From positions 1-40,179 of the forward strand of contig JAFQHV010000036.1 of the NCBI GenBank assembly GCA_017397835.1: a stretch of DNA of 40,179 nucleotides, written 5' to 3'. The DNA comes from Oscillospiraceae bacterium. Its GTDB lineage: Bacteria > Bacillota > Clostridia > Oscillospirales > Oscillospiraceae. Below are positions 31,218 to 40,179 of the stretch, piece after piece. The notes under the pieces are model-generated. The model ran no database searches. It was not told the origin of the DNA and saw only the letters and a list, made by a program, of their open reading frames with translations. Position numbers and translations under genes: made by a program. The first letter of the stretch is position 1. The number at the start of each line of letters is the position of its first letter.

Positions 31218-31249
31218 CACTCTTGCTCAACTTCTGTCAAGCAAGAGTG
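31218..31249 (-). terminator. Terminator of spo0A
   Basis: 10-bp stem (31218-31227 with 31240-31249), 12-base loop, followed on the minus strand by GTTTTCTTATT. Confidence 0.75.
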
Positions 31250-31263
31250 CTTACCATATGCAT

Positions 31264-32022
31264 TTACTGCTCCTTCATCTGCAGGCGGAGTCGGTCGGAG
31301 ATCATGGCAATGAACTCGCTGTTGGTGGGCTTGCCCTTGATGTTGGACACCGTGTAGCCGAAGTACTTCTGCAGGGTGTCCAGATCGCCCCGATCCCACG
31401 CCACCTCAATGGCGTGGCGCACGGCCCGCTCCACACGGCTGGGCGTGGTGTTGAACCGCTTGGCAACCTCGGGATACAGCACCTTGGTCACGGCGTTGAT
31501 TGCATCCAGATTGTCGATGGAGTACAAAATCGCCTCACGCAGGTAGTGGTAACCCTTGATATGGGCGGGAACTCCAATTTCGTGGATGATCGCGGTCACG
31601 CGGGTCTCCATGCTGGAGCGCCAGGTTTGGGGCTGCTCCATATCCAGCCCCGCCAGCTGACGCAGGCGCTCACACAGCACCTCAACGCGGCAAGGCTTGG
31701 TCATGTAGTGGTCGGCACCGTAGCGGATCGCCAACTCTGCCATCGGCCCCCGGGACAAAGCGGACAGCACAAGGGTGCGGGGCCGTTCCTGCTCCGGCAA
31801 CTGGTTCAGTGCCTTCAGCACCTCTACCCCATCCACCTGAGTCAGGATCATGTCCATCACCACAAGGTCAGGTCTGCAGCCGCCGATCATGTCAAGCAGC
31901 TCCTGCCCGTCACCCGTGGTACCCACCACCTGCATATCCGTTTCTGCAGAAATGGCATCTACCAGCAGGGCACGGAACTCCTCCCCTGCATCTGCCACTA
32001 TTACCTTCTTTTTGATCTCCAT
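31264..32022 (-). CDS. spo0A: Sporulation master regulator Spo0A
   Basis: A 252-residue response regulator that commits the cell to sporulation. The receiver has Asp57 ([12 protein letters not shown]) as phosphate site, Ser/Thr in LVLSALS and Lys in MTKP. The C-terminal effector domain is highly conserved ([20 protein letters not shown], then [28 protein letters not shown]). Two receiver changes stand out: the acidic pair at the active site reads Asp11-Ala12 rather than Asp-Asp, and the Pro after the phosphate site (DIIMP in Bacillus) is Thr. ATG 32022 is preceded by AAAGGA at 10 bases. A perfect 0A box lies 140 bases upstream. Spo0F/Spo0B genes are not present here. Confidence 0.97.
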   Translation of the reverse strand: MEIKKKVIVADAGEEFRALLVDAISAETDMQVVGTTGDGQELLDMIGGCRPDLVVMDMILTQVDGVEVLKALNQLPEQERPRTLVLSALSRGPMAELAIRYGADHYMTKPCRVEVLCERLRQLAGLDMEQPQTWRSSMETRVTAIIHEIGVPAHIKGYHYLREAILYSIDNLDAINAVTKVLYPEVAKRFNTTPSRVERAVRHAIEVAWDRGDLDTLQKYFGYTVSNIKGKPTNSEFIAMISDRLRLQMKEQ

Positions 32023-32161
32023 CGTTACAAAATCCTTTCTGGCGTATCCGCCCGTTTTAATTTCCATATATTGGTATTCGCCGGTTATCTTTAATTTACC
32101 ACATACATCTCCCGTACGCAATACCGAAATTACCATTTTATGGCAATTTATACGAAAATCG

Positions 32162-32169
32162 TTCGACAA
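32162..32169 (-). promoter_or_regulatory. 0A box upstream of spo0A
   Basis: Minus strand TTGTCGAA, a perfect match to the Spo0A binding consensus (TGTCGAA core). It lies in the 226-base gap between spo0A and the FAD dehydrogenase gene, which otherwise holds AT-rich promoter-like DNA without a clear single promoter. Autoregulation is inferred. Confidence 0.7.
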
Positions 32170-32248
32170 AAACCGCACAAAAAACATCAAAATTCGGTGC
32201 AAGTACATCGAAACGGACGTTTTCGCTCAAACAAGGTCGTTTGGTGGC

Positions 32249-33832
32249 TTATTTTGCCGATGCCACCGCCTCGGCAACCCGGATCCCGTCCACTGCCGCG
32301 GACACGATCCCGCCGGCGTAGCCGGCCCCCTCGCCGCAGGGGAACAGGCCCCGCAAGGCCGACTGGCAATGCTCATTGCGCAGGATGCGCACCGGGGACG
32401 ACGAGCGGGTCTCCACCCCCGTCAGCACCCCGTCCGGTGCGGCAAAGCCGTGGAGTTTTCGGTCCATTACCCCCAGTGCGTCCCGCAACGTATCGGTCAC
32501 GCAGCCGGGCAGACAGCCTTCCATCTGCGTCCACGTCACACCGGGACGGTAGGTAGGCAGGATCCCACCCGGACCCTTGGATCCTTTCTTCTCCAGAAAA
32601 TCACCCACCAGCTGGGCCGGGGCACGCCAGTTTCCGCCGCCGTGGACAAAGGCCGCCTGCTCCCACCTGCGCTGGAACCGCACACCGGCCAGCGGATCGC
32701 TGCCTCCAAAATCCTCCGGCCCCACGCCGACCAAAAAGCCGCCGTTGATGGTTTCACCGTCCCGGGCGCGCAGGCTCATACCGTTGGTGACCAGTCCCCC
32801 CTGTTCCGAGGCGGCGGCCACCACCTGCCCGCCGGGGCAAACGCAGAACGAAAAGGCCGAACGGCCATTGGGCAAATGGCATGCCAGCTTATAGTCCGCG
32901 GCGGGCAGGCGCTCCCACGCCGGGCCGTATTGGCTGCGGCTGACCGCCTGCTGGTTGTGCTCTATACGCACACCGATGGCAAACGGTTTCTGTTCCATGG
33001 GCACGCCAATCTGGTTCAGCAGTTCAAAGGTATCCCGGGCCGAGTGTCCCGGGGCAAGTATCACCGCTTCACAGGCTATGTCGTACCGCCCCTCCGGGCC
33101 GTCCACAGTCACAGACTGCACACCGTCCTGCCCGCACTTGATGTCACACAGGCGGCTTTCAAAGCGAATATCGCACCCCAATTCGATCAATTCCCGACGG
33201 ATGCTTTTTACCACTTCACGCAGCACGTCGGTCCCAATATGAGGTTTGTGGGACCACACCACGTCCTCCGGTGCACCGTGGGACACCAGCATGTCCAGCA
33301 CCGCACCGATGCGCCCGTCGTGGGTACCTGTGGTCAGCTTGCCGTCGGAGAACGTCCCGGCTCCGCCCTCACCAAACTGCACGTTGGAGGTTGGGTCCAG
33401 CTGTCCCGCGGTCCAGAACCGCTCCACATCGGCGGTGCGCCGCTCCACGCTTCGCCCCCGCTCCAGCACGATGGGCGGCACGCCCGCCCGGGCCAGAAAC
33501 AGGGCCGCAAACAAGCCGGCCGGTCCCATACCCACCACCACAGGCCGGTGGGTCAGTTTCGCGGTAACGGCAGGAAACTCGTATCCCTGCGGCACAATCA
33601 GCTCCGCCTTGCGGCAGCCGGAACGGTTCAGCACCCGTCCCTCTTTTTCCACCGTCACGTCCACGGTGCAGACGTAATGCACGTCACTTTTGTTTCGGGC
33701 ATCGACGGAGCGACGGGCCATCTTCATTTCAAATATCTGCCCGGGGTGGATGTTCAGCAGGCGAGCCGCCCGCTTTTTCAGTTGTTCCATATCCCCGTCC
33801 AAAGGCAGGGGAATGTCCCGCACACGGATCAT
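32249..33832 (-). CDS. FAD-dependent dehydrogenase (COG2509 type)
   Basis: A 527-residue flavoprotein. After an N-terminal domain of about 95 residues (IRVRDIPLPLDGD, LLNIHPGQIFEMKMARRSVDARNK) comes the dinucleotide motif PVVVGMGPAGLFAALFLARAG, then LERG, the conserved QFGEGGAGTFSDGKLTTG and HSARDTFELL, and a C-terminal second FAD-binding end (GLFPCGEGAGYAGGIVSAAVDGI). This family is widespread in Firmicutes; a physiological substrate is not established. ATG 33832 has GAGGTG 6 bases upstream; GTG/ATG codons just before it are alternatives. It lies downstream of the lipoprotein gene, separated by a terminator. Confidence 0.92.
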   Translation of the reverse strand: MIRVRDIPLPLDGDMEQLKKRAARLLNIHPGQIFEMKMARRSVDARNKSDVHYVCTVDVTVEKEGRVLNRSGCRKAELIVPQGYEFPAVTAKLTHRPVVVGMGPAGLFAALFLARAGVPPIVLERGRSVERRTADVERFWTAGQLDPTSNVQFGEGGAGTFSDGKLTTGTHDGRIGAVLDMLVSHGAPEDVVWSHKPHIGTDVLREVVKSIRRELIELGCDIRFESRLCDIKCGQDGVQSVTVDGPEGRYDIACEAVILAPGHSARDTFELLNQIGVPMEQKPFAIGVRIEHNQQAVSRSQYGPAWERLPAADYKLACHLPNGRSAFSFCVCPGGQVVAAASEQGGLVTNGMSLRARDGETINGGFLVGVGPEDFGGSDPLAGVRFQRRWEQAAFVHGGGNWRAPAQLVGDFLEKKGSKGPGGILPTYRPGVTWTQMEGCLPGCVTDTLRDALGVMDRKLHGFAAPDGVLTGVETRSSSPVRILRNEHCQSALRGLFPCGEGAGYAGGIVSAAVDGIRVAEAVASAK

Positions 33833-33880
33833 GGTCATCACCTCGTTTGCAACAGTTTACCACAGAACGGGCAAAAAGAA

Positions 33881-33912
33881 AAGCAGAGGCGGGGAGAAAG
33901 CCGCCTCTGCTT
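33881..33912 (-). terminator. Terminator of the lipoprotein gene
   Basis: Perfect 12-bp stem, 8-base loop, followed on the minus strand by TTTCTTTTTG. Confidence 0.85.
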
Positions 33913-33919
33913 AATCTGT

Positions 33920-35539
33920 TTATTCCGCTGCTGCCACGCCGGAGAAGAAGTTGACCATGTCCTGCATATAGAACTCGGTGCTGGGGGGCATCTGCTCCCC
34001 GCTCTGCTGACCGGGCGTCCATAAGCTGGCGTACGGCGGCATCTCACCCTCCGTGAGATCGGGCATCTCTCCTTCAGGGATCTGCGGCATTTGACCCTGA
34101 CCGAAGTCGGGCATTTCTCCGTTCTCCCACTTGGGCATTTCACCCTGAGGACGACCGCCCTTGCCGCCCTCTGGCATCTGCCCTTCCGGGAAGTTGGGGC
34201 GCTCGCCGCCCTGGAAGTTGGGCATCCCGCCCTCAGGGGGCTGCCCCATCTGTCCGCCGGGTCTGCCGCCGCCAAAACCGCCGGGCCCACGCATGACGTC
34301 GGTACCGGTGTAAGCCTGCTGTACCTCGTCCACATAGACCGTATAGGTCTCCCCCTGCTTCAGGAGGGGATCAGAGATAATGGCGCCGCGATAGGTCCGG
34401 TCGGCGGTGGGGTCGTCCTCCTCCACCGCACGGGGAGCGAGGATCCCATTCCCATCCTTATCCAAAATCTTCAGCAGGGACTTGGCACTCATGCCCTCGG
34501 CAAACTGCAGGTTCACGGTCACCTGCCCGCTGTCGCTCTCTGCCCAGTCCATCGTGGAGCCAAAGGCCCACACGCGGCCGCCGTTGATGTAGCTGCCCAT
34601 ATCGCTGTCCAGACCAGCATCAGCAGCAGGATGGGCACTGGAAAACACGTCACCGCCGTTGATGACCAGCCAACCGTTGGAGTCGATCCCGTCGCCTTCT
34701 TTTCCAAGCCCTGCCACGATATGCAGGGTTCCGCCGTTAATAGTAGTGACGGACACACCGTCCTCATTGGTATTGATACCGTCGTTTTGGGCGAAAATAC
34801 TGACATCTCCGCCGTTGATCGTCAGATGCAGCTCGGTGTCCACGCCTTCATTTTCCGCATTGACGACCAATTCGCCTCGGCCGTCCACGTTCATGGACAT
34901 ATAGGAGTAGATGGCACCATCCTGCTTCCACAGCTTCTTTTCACCCTCGGCATCTTTATAGATGCGGGCCACGTAAGAGCCGTTGACCACGTTGGTGCTA
35001 CCCTCGGCCAGCAGTAAATTGGCACCGGCGGCAGAAGTGTCCACATCCTTGGTGGCCGATTCCGCCGACCAGTCGTGGTCGCACTCGTATACGTTCAAAA
35101 ACAGGATGGCCGGGGCAACGCCGCAGGAGATGTCCACCCCATCCAGCACAAGAGTAACCGCCGCAGCCGGGTCAGTCCTGGCATCCTCGCCCAGATCCAC
35201 CCGGATCTGTCCCTTGGACAGCTTGCCGGTCAGGCGGTAGGTGCCGGGCTGGGTAATGTTGACCACCATGTGAGCCGCCGCTTCCTCCGCGCTGTGGCGG
35301 TCCGCCGCCTCTCCCTCGCCGTAGGGGTTGCCGCTTTCATACGTGTCACGGTCTTCATAATATATGATGTCGCCGCCGACAATCACCCCTTCACGATTCA
35401 CGCCCTCGGTCTGAATTTCGTCGTCGCTCAAAGCAATGCGGGTCTCCGCCGGCGCACCCGCACCCCACTGACACCCGCTCAGGCACCCCACCGCCAAAGC
35501 GCAGGCCAGGACCCAAGCATAACATCTTGCAATTTTCAT
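33920..35539 (-). CDS. Lipoprotein with Cthe_2159-type carbohydrate-binding domain and Pro/Gly/Met-rich tail
   Basis: The 539-residue protein is secreted and lipid-anchored: a signal peptide with lipobox LSGC places the modified Cys at 23. Residues from about 80 to 390 look like a right-handed beta-helix with repeating INGGDV, INGGTL and INGGRV turns, matching the carbohydrate-binding domain first described in Clostridium thermocellum Cthe_2159, which binds acidic polysaccharide and calcium. From about 415 the tail is low-complexity, made of [EQ]GEMP/[EG]GQMP units rich in Pro, Gly and Met, and likely extends through the wall. AGGAGG lies 7 bases before ATG 35539. The CotH/VTC-type genes that often accompany such proteins are absent. 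Confidence 0.85.
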   Translation of the reverse strand: MKIARCYAWVLACALAVGCLSGCQWGAGAPAETRIALSDDEIQTEGVNREGVIVGGDIIYYEDRDTYESGNPYGEGEAADRHSAEEAAAHMVVNITQPGTYRLTGKLSKGQIRVDLGEDARTDPAAAVTLVLDGVDISCGVAPAILFLNVYECDHDWSAESATKDVDTSAAGANLLLAEGSTNVVNGSYVARIYKDAEGEKKLWKQDGAIYSYMSMNVDGRGELVVNAENEGVDTELHLTINGGDVSIFAQNDGINTNEDGVSVTTINGGTLHIVAGLGKEGDGIDSNGWLVINGGDVFSSAHPAADAGLDSDMGSYINGGRVWAFGSTMDWAESDSGQVTVNLQFAEGMSAKSLLKILDKDGNGILAPRAVEEDDPTADRTYRGAIISDPLLKQGETYTVYVDEVQQAYTGTDVMRGPGGFGGGRPGGQMGQPPEGGMPNFQGGERPNFPEGQMPEGGKGGRPQGEMPKWENGEMPDFGQGQMPQIPEGEMPDLTEGEMPPYASLWTPGQQSGEQMPPSTEFYMQDMVNFFSGVAAAE

Positions 35540-35598
35540 CCCGTTTCCTCCTAAAACATCACCTTTGCAAGGTTTCCTGCAATTATTATCCATTTCAT

Positions 35599-35627
35599 AT
35601 TTTACCTCGCTGTGTACGAATTGTAAA
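35599..35627 (-). promoter_or_regulatory. Promoter of the lipoprotein gene
   Basis: Minus strand TTTACA (35622-35627), 17-base spacer, TAAAAT (35599-35604). Confidence 0.65.
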
Positions 35628-35771
35628 TAAATATTAAACATACCAAAGGGCGCAAAGGTTGGGCTTCTCGAACAAAAACAGCCGATTATGGAAAATAATA
35701 CAAAAAAGCCCAGCATGAAAAAAAGTGTTTTGTAGGTGCAAACAAACATTTTTTCTGCAAGATTTTGACTA
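35628..35771. other. Intergenic stretch between the lipoprotein gene and gdhA
   Basis: AT-rich DNA between two divergent promoters. No gene or terminator is visible. Confidence 0.5.
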
Positions 35772-35800
35772 TTGACTTGCAAATTTCCTCGTGTTATAAC
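35772..35800 (+). promoter_or_regulatory. Promoter of the gdhA pair
   Basis: TTGACT (35772-35777), 17-base spacer, TATAAC (35795-35800). A further TATAAT follows 3 bases later and may serve as an alternative -10. Confidence 0.75.
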
Positions 35801-35824
35801 ATATAATATAATTTAACAGGGTAA

Positions 35825-37204
<1,380 letters not shown>

Positions 37205-37214
37205 GGAGGCTTCC

Positions 37215-38558
37215 ATGAACGAGTATGTTGCCCGCGTTCGGGAAAACCTGAACCGCCTCTACGCACACGAGCCGGAGTATCTCCAATCCGTACTGACCTG
37301 GCTGGATCTGATCGAGCCCGCCGTGGACGATCCCCGGTACGAGCAGTTGGATCTGCTCAGCCGCATGGTGGAACCGGAGCGTATGTTCTGCTTTTTGGTC
37401 CCTTGGGTAGATGACAAGGGCGTGGCCCATACCAACCACGGGTTCCGTGCCCAGTTCAACAGCGCCATCGGCCCCTATAAGGGCGGTCTGCGCTTCCACC
37501 CCAGTGTGAACGCTTCCGTGGTGAAGTTTTTGGGTTTCGAGCAGACCTTCAAAAACGCCCTGACCGGTCTGCCCATCGGCGGTGCCGGCGGTGGTGCCGA
37601 CTTCGACCCCCGCGGCAAGAGCAATCGCGAGATCATGCGCTTCTGCCAAAGCTTTATGACCGCCATGTACCGCTACATCGGTGCCGACACCGACGTCCCC
37701 GCCGGCGACATCGGCGTGGGTGCCCGCGAGATCGGCTATCTGTACGGTGCATACAAGCGCTTGGCCGGCCGGGCCCAAACCAGCGTGCTGACAGGCAAGG
37801 GCCTGTCTTACGGCGGCAGCCAGGTCCGTATCGAGGCCGCCGGCTACGGCGCGATCTACTTCCTGGACCGCATGCTGACCCAGCACAACGACACCATCGA
37901 GGGCAAGCGCATTGCCATCTCCGGTTTCGGCAACCTGTCCTGGGGCGTGTGCCGCAAGGCTGCCCAGTTGGGTGCCAAGGTGGTCACTCTGTCCGGCCCC
38001 GACGGCTATATCTACGATCCCGACGGCATTACCACCAAGGAAAAATTCGACTTTATGGTGGAAATGCGGATGAGCGGTCAGGACAGGGTCCAAGCCTACG
38101 CCGACAAGTTCGGTTTGGAATTTCACGCCGGAAAACGCCCCTGGGAGGTCCCCGTGGACGTTGTCATCCCCTGCGCTACGCAAAACGAGCTGGACGTGGA
38201 GGATGCGGTGCGCATTTTGGCCAACAACGTCAAGTACTACGTGGAGGCATCCAATATGCCCGCCACGGCCGAGGCGCTCAAACTTCTGCGCCTGAGTCCC
38301 CAGATCCTCACCGTGGGTGCCAAGGCCTCCGGTTCCGGCGGCGTGGCCGTGTCCGCGCTGGAAATGGCGCAGAACAGCGTCCGCTACAGCTGGAGCCATG
38401 AAGAAGTGGAGCAGCGCCTGCGTGACATCATGAACGCCACCTACGACGCCTCTGCCGCCGCCGCGGAGCAGTACGGCTTTGCCAACGATCTGGTCGCCGG
38501 TACCGCCATCGCCGCATTCAAGCGCATCGCTCAGGCCATGCTGGCTCAGGGTCTGTAA
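37215..38558 (+). CDS. Glutamate dehydrogenase paralogue lacking the catalytic lysine
   Basis: The 447-residue protein is clearly homologous to the gene before it ([20 protein letters not shown] is identical in both). Lys89, Lys113 and Asp165 are retained, but the segment holding catalytic Lys125 reads LPIGGAGGGADFDPRG instead of [16 protein letters not shown], so position 125 is Gly. The dinucleotide motif remains (ISGFGNLSWGVCRKA). The frame is intact with no sign of decay. By family knowledge a Lys125 change abolishes glutamate dehydrogenase activity, so it is probably a regulatory or hetero-oligomer subunit, or it has another reaction. AAGGAGG overlaps the gdhA stop and lies 5 bases before ATG 37215: the two are co-transcribed and probably made in comparable amounts. 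Confidence 0.93.
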   Translation: MNEYVARVRENLNRLYAHEPEYLQSVLTWLDLIEPAVDDPRYEQLDLLSRMVEPERMFCFLVPWVDDKGVAHTNHGFRAQFNSAIGPYKGGLRFHPSVNASVVKFLGFEQTFKNALTGLPIGGAGGGADFDPRGKSNREIMRFCQSFMTAMYRYIGADTDVPAGDIGVGAREIGYLYGAYKRLAGRAQTSVLTGKGLSYGGSQVRIEAAGYGAIYFLDRMLTQHNDTIEGKRIAISGFGNLSWGVCRKAAQLGAKVVTLSGPDGYIYDPDGITTKEKFDFMVEMRMSGQDRVQAYADKFGLEFHAGKRPWEVPVDVVIPCATQNELDVEDAVRILANNVKYYVEASNMPATAEALKLLRLSPQILTVGAKASGSGGVAVSALEMAQNSVRYSWSHEEVEQRLRDIMNATYDASAAAAEQYGFANDLVAGTAIAAFKRIAQAMLAQGL

Positions 38559-38564
38559 CCAACC

Positions 38565-38604
38565 AAAAAAGTTCCCGCGCACCGTGGTGCGCGGGAACTT
38601 TTTT
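38565..38604. terminator. Bidirectional terminator after the gdhA pair
   Basis: Perfect 19-bp stem (38565-38583 with 38586-38604), 2-base loop, A6 left and T6 right. It also holds the stop codon of the converging glycosyltransferase gene. Confidence 0.92.
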
Positions 38605-40000
38605 ATTCTTCTTTCCACCAATTTCGCAACGCCATCGCCCCCAGAACAAAAACACAGGGCATCAGGAAGTACCGGTAGCGCACCTGTACCTCCACGATCA
38701 GGTGGACGGCGTAGTAGCCGCACAGCAGCAGCACAGGGACCAGATCCGCTCCGGTCTGCTCCCGCTTGATCAAGCGGCGCAAAACCCCCGCAAACGCCAG
38801 CGCAAAGGCCAGCAGGTAAAGCCCCTTTTCAGCCTGCGCCAAAAGAAGCTGCAGACTGTTCCAGTTCACGCCCGGCAGCGCTTCTCCCTCCGGATCCAGA
38901 TGGCCGAACCCCCAGTACAGATCTTCATACCCGGCCCACATGCCGATGCTTTTGCGCAGAGCCAGTCCGACCAGCTTTCCGGGGCCAACCGACAGCCGTT
39001 GGGTCACTTCCTGCCGCATCGCCGCATCCACCCCCTCGGGATCGGCGGCAGAGGGAACGATGAATCGCTCATAGTCCCCACGGTTCCATTGTCCGTCGGA
39101 TTCCTGATTCAGTCCAACCACAAACTTCCACATGGGCTGGTTGTTGGCAAGGCCGTTGGGATTGATCCCGCTGCCCACGATCAGGGCGGACAGCAGCATT
39201 CCGCACAGGAAATAGCTCGCCGCCATGCCCAAGCCACGCAGCAGTGTTTTCCAATTTCGCCCGGTCAAGGCCCGCAGCACCAACCAGATCACACAGGCCA
39301 ACAGCGGAATGATACCGATGGGCCGCATGGCATTGCCCAGCGCGATCAGGGCGCCCGCCTCAACGGTGCGGGTCCAGGTCAAGCCGCTGCCGCTCATCAG
39401 CACGTAAATACCGGCGTAGAGCAGAAACACCGACAAATGCTGGTTGGTCAGCACCCCGGCAAGAAACAGGGGCGCAGGATACAGCGCATACAGCACGCTG
39501 ACTGCCGCAGCCGCCTTTCCGTTTGTTAACCGGGCCGCAATGCGATAGACCAGCACCGCCGTCCCCGCCATCCACAGGGCGTTGAGCAGCTGCAGCGGCA
39601 GCAGGCTGCCACCGAACAGACGAATAACCAAGGCCTCATAGGCCACAAAAGCCGACTGATAGGCCCAGTTGAAAAAGTAGACATCCTGCAAATACCCATG
39701 GTCACCCCGGGCCAGCTGAACCGCCGCCTGATGCATAGTATCAAAATCCTGCACCGGCTGACTCTTCAGCCATAGGATAAATACAAGGGCCAAAACAAAG
39801 CGCAAAAGGAACAAGCCGATCTCAAACCCCTTGCCCGGCTTCACAAACCGGAACGCAAGCCACACGACCGCCGCTCCGGCAGCCACAGCCAGGGGGATCA
39901 CCAGGCTGTACGTTCTGTTCTGCAGCAAGATCACGGCGCAAATCAACAGGGCGATCGCGGTACAAACCCGCGCCCCAAATCGTCCGGTTTTACTCAGCAT
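38603..40000 (-). CDS. Membrane glycosyltransferase, GT39/ArnT-like
   Basis: A 465-residue integral membrane protein with about ten or more spans and little soluble sequence outside a loop at about 270-375. After the third span, the loop reads SQPVQDFDTMHQAAVQLARGD, with an acidic pair in the place where ArnT and protein mannosyltransferases keep the catalytic Asp; VYFFNWAYQSAFVAYEAL follows, and TNQHLSVFLLYAGIYVL and LGNAMRPIGIIPL are typical of polyprenyl-phosphate-sugar glycosyltransferases. Donor and acceptor are unknown. AAAGGAGGG lies 5 bases before ATG 40000. It is a single-gene unit with its own promoter. Confidence 0.82.
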   Translation of the reverse strand: MLSKTGRFGARVCTAIALLICAVILLQNRTYSLVIPLAVAAGAAVVWLAFRFVKPGKGFEIGLFLLRFVLALVFILWLKSQPVQDFDTMHQAAVQLARGDHGYLQDVYFFNWAYQSAFVAYEALVIRLFGGSLLPLQLLNALWMAGTAVLVYRIAARLTNGKAAAAVSVLYALYPAPLFLAGVLTNQHLSVFLLYAGIYVLMSGSGLTWTRTVEAGALIALGNAMRPIGIIPLLACVIWLVLRALTGRNWKTLLRGLGMAASYFLCGMLLSALIVGSGINPNGLANNQPMWKFVVGLNQESDGQWNRGDYERFIVPSAADPEGVDAAMRQEVTQRLSVGPGKLVGLALRKSIGMWAGYEDLYWGFGHLDPEGEALPGVNWNSLQLLLAQAEKGLYLLAFALAFAGVLRRLIKREQTGADLVPVLLLCGYYAVHLIVEVQVRYRYFLMPCVFVLGAMALRNWWKEE

Positions 40001-40028
40001 AGTCGCCCTCCTTTCATTCGCTGTTTAC

Positions 40029-40057
40029 AGTATAGCACCCCCGCCCCGCCCGGGCAA
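40029..40057 (-). promoter_or_regulatory. Promoter of the glycosyltransferase gene
   Basis: Minus strand TTGCCC (40052-40057), 17-base spacer, TATACT (40029-40034). Confidence 0.65.
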
Positions 40058-40068
40058 CAAAAATTATA

Positions 40069-40097
40069 TTGCACATAAAGCAAAAACAGAGTAGAAT
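40069..40097 (+). promoter_or_regulatory. Promoter of the gene at the right edge
   Basis: TTGCAC (40069-40074), 17-base spacer, TAGAAT (40092-40097), about 43 bases before the start codon. Confidence 0.65.
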
Positions 40098-40140
40098 ATA
40101 ATACAGTAAGACTCACCGCATGACACAAGGAGGAACGATC

Positions 40141-40179
40141 ATGGCTTTTTTTGAAGAATTCAAGGCCCGGGCTGCCGAA
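40141..40179 (+). CDS. Start of an unidentified gene, cut by the window edge
   Basis: ATG 40141 follows AAGGAGG by 7 bases and opens MAFFEEFKARAAE, after which the window ends. Thirteen residues are too few to name a family. The promoter and ribosome site show that it is a real gene. Confidence 0.75.
   Translation, partial: MAFFEEFKARAAE

Noticed and set aside
35660-35712. 7-bp inverted repeat TGGGCTT...AAGCCCA upstream of gdhA
   Set aside because: Arms are short and 39 bases apart in AT-rich DNA; no T-run or alternative pairing makes an attenuator convincing.

Overview
The window looks like a chromosome segment of a spore-forming, anaerobic gut Clostridium of the Oscillospiraceae/Ruminococcaceae type. 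Evidence seen: spo0A and spoVT homologues, split two-subunit transketolase, a clostridial 2[4Fe-4S] ferredoxin, type III pantothenate kinase, feoAB, glutamate dehydrogenases of the Clostridium symbiosum type, GC-rich third codon positions and strong AAGGAGG ribosome binding sites. The taxonomic call is inference from gene content.

Region 1 to about 5.9 kb is different in character: AT-rich, rich in hairpins and repeats, with accessory genes. It holds the tail of a transposase, a TPR-like gene, a DUF3990 toxin/HTH antitoxin pair with two palindromic operators, about 700 bases of decayed DNA, a large GHKL-ATPase/nuclease fusion that looks like a stand-alone defence gene, a divergent tRNA-like gene and a complete tRNA-Pro(TGG). 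Next to trmB lies a second tRNA-Pro that keeps its promoter and 5' half but is cut at the anticodon loop. The simplest reading is the right end of a genomic island inserted into tRNA-Pro.

Region 5.9 to 40.2 kb is core-like. On the plus strand, trmB converges on the minus-strand iron operon feoA-feoB-small Cys-rich membrane protein. A minus-strand operon follows (sugar-phosphate isomerase-like gene, uvrC, rsmD, coaD, coiled-coil gene), then ptsH and mutS2. A PRK06851-type ATPase gene (+) converges on spoVT (-). traX-like, gpsA and the two transketolase subunits run on the plus strand. Then come a small membrane protein gene, a tRNA-Leu(CAA) with an odd nested inverted/direct-repeat neighbourhood, malQ and a clpC-like gene (all minus), a ferredoxin (+), coaX with a pantothenate-type ECF S component (-), a well-supported 38-residue gene of unknown function (-), an aldo/keto reductase with a TSCPD protein (-), spo0A (-), an FAD dehydrogenase (-) and a lipoprotein with beta-helix-like repeats (-). 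The right part has a gdhA pair (+), in which the second copy has lost the catalytic lysine, a GT39-like membrane glycosyltransferase (-), and the first codons of another gene (+).

The best candidates for something new are the pseudo-glutamate dehydrogenase translated directly after an apparently active one, the tRNA-Pro island with its ATPase-nuclease gene and repeat-bounded cargo, the 38-residue gene, and the hairpin element at tRNA-Leu.
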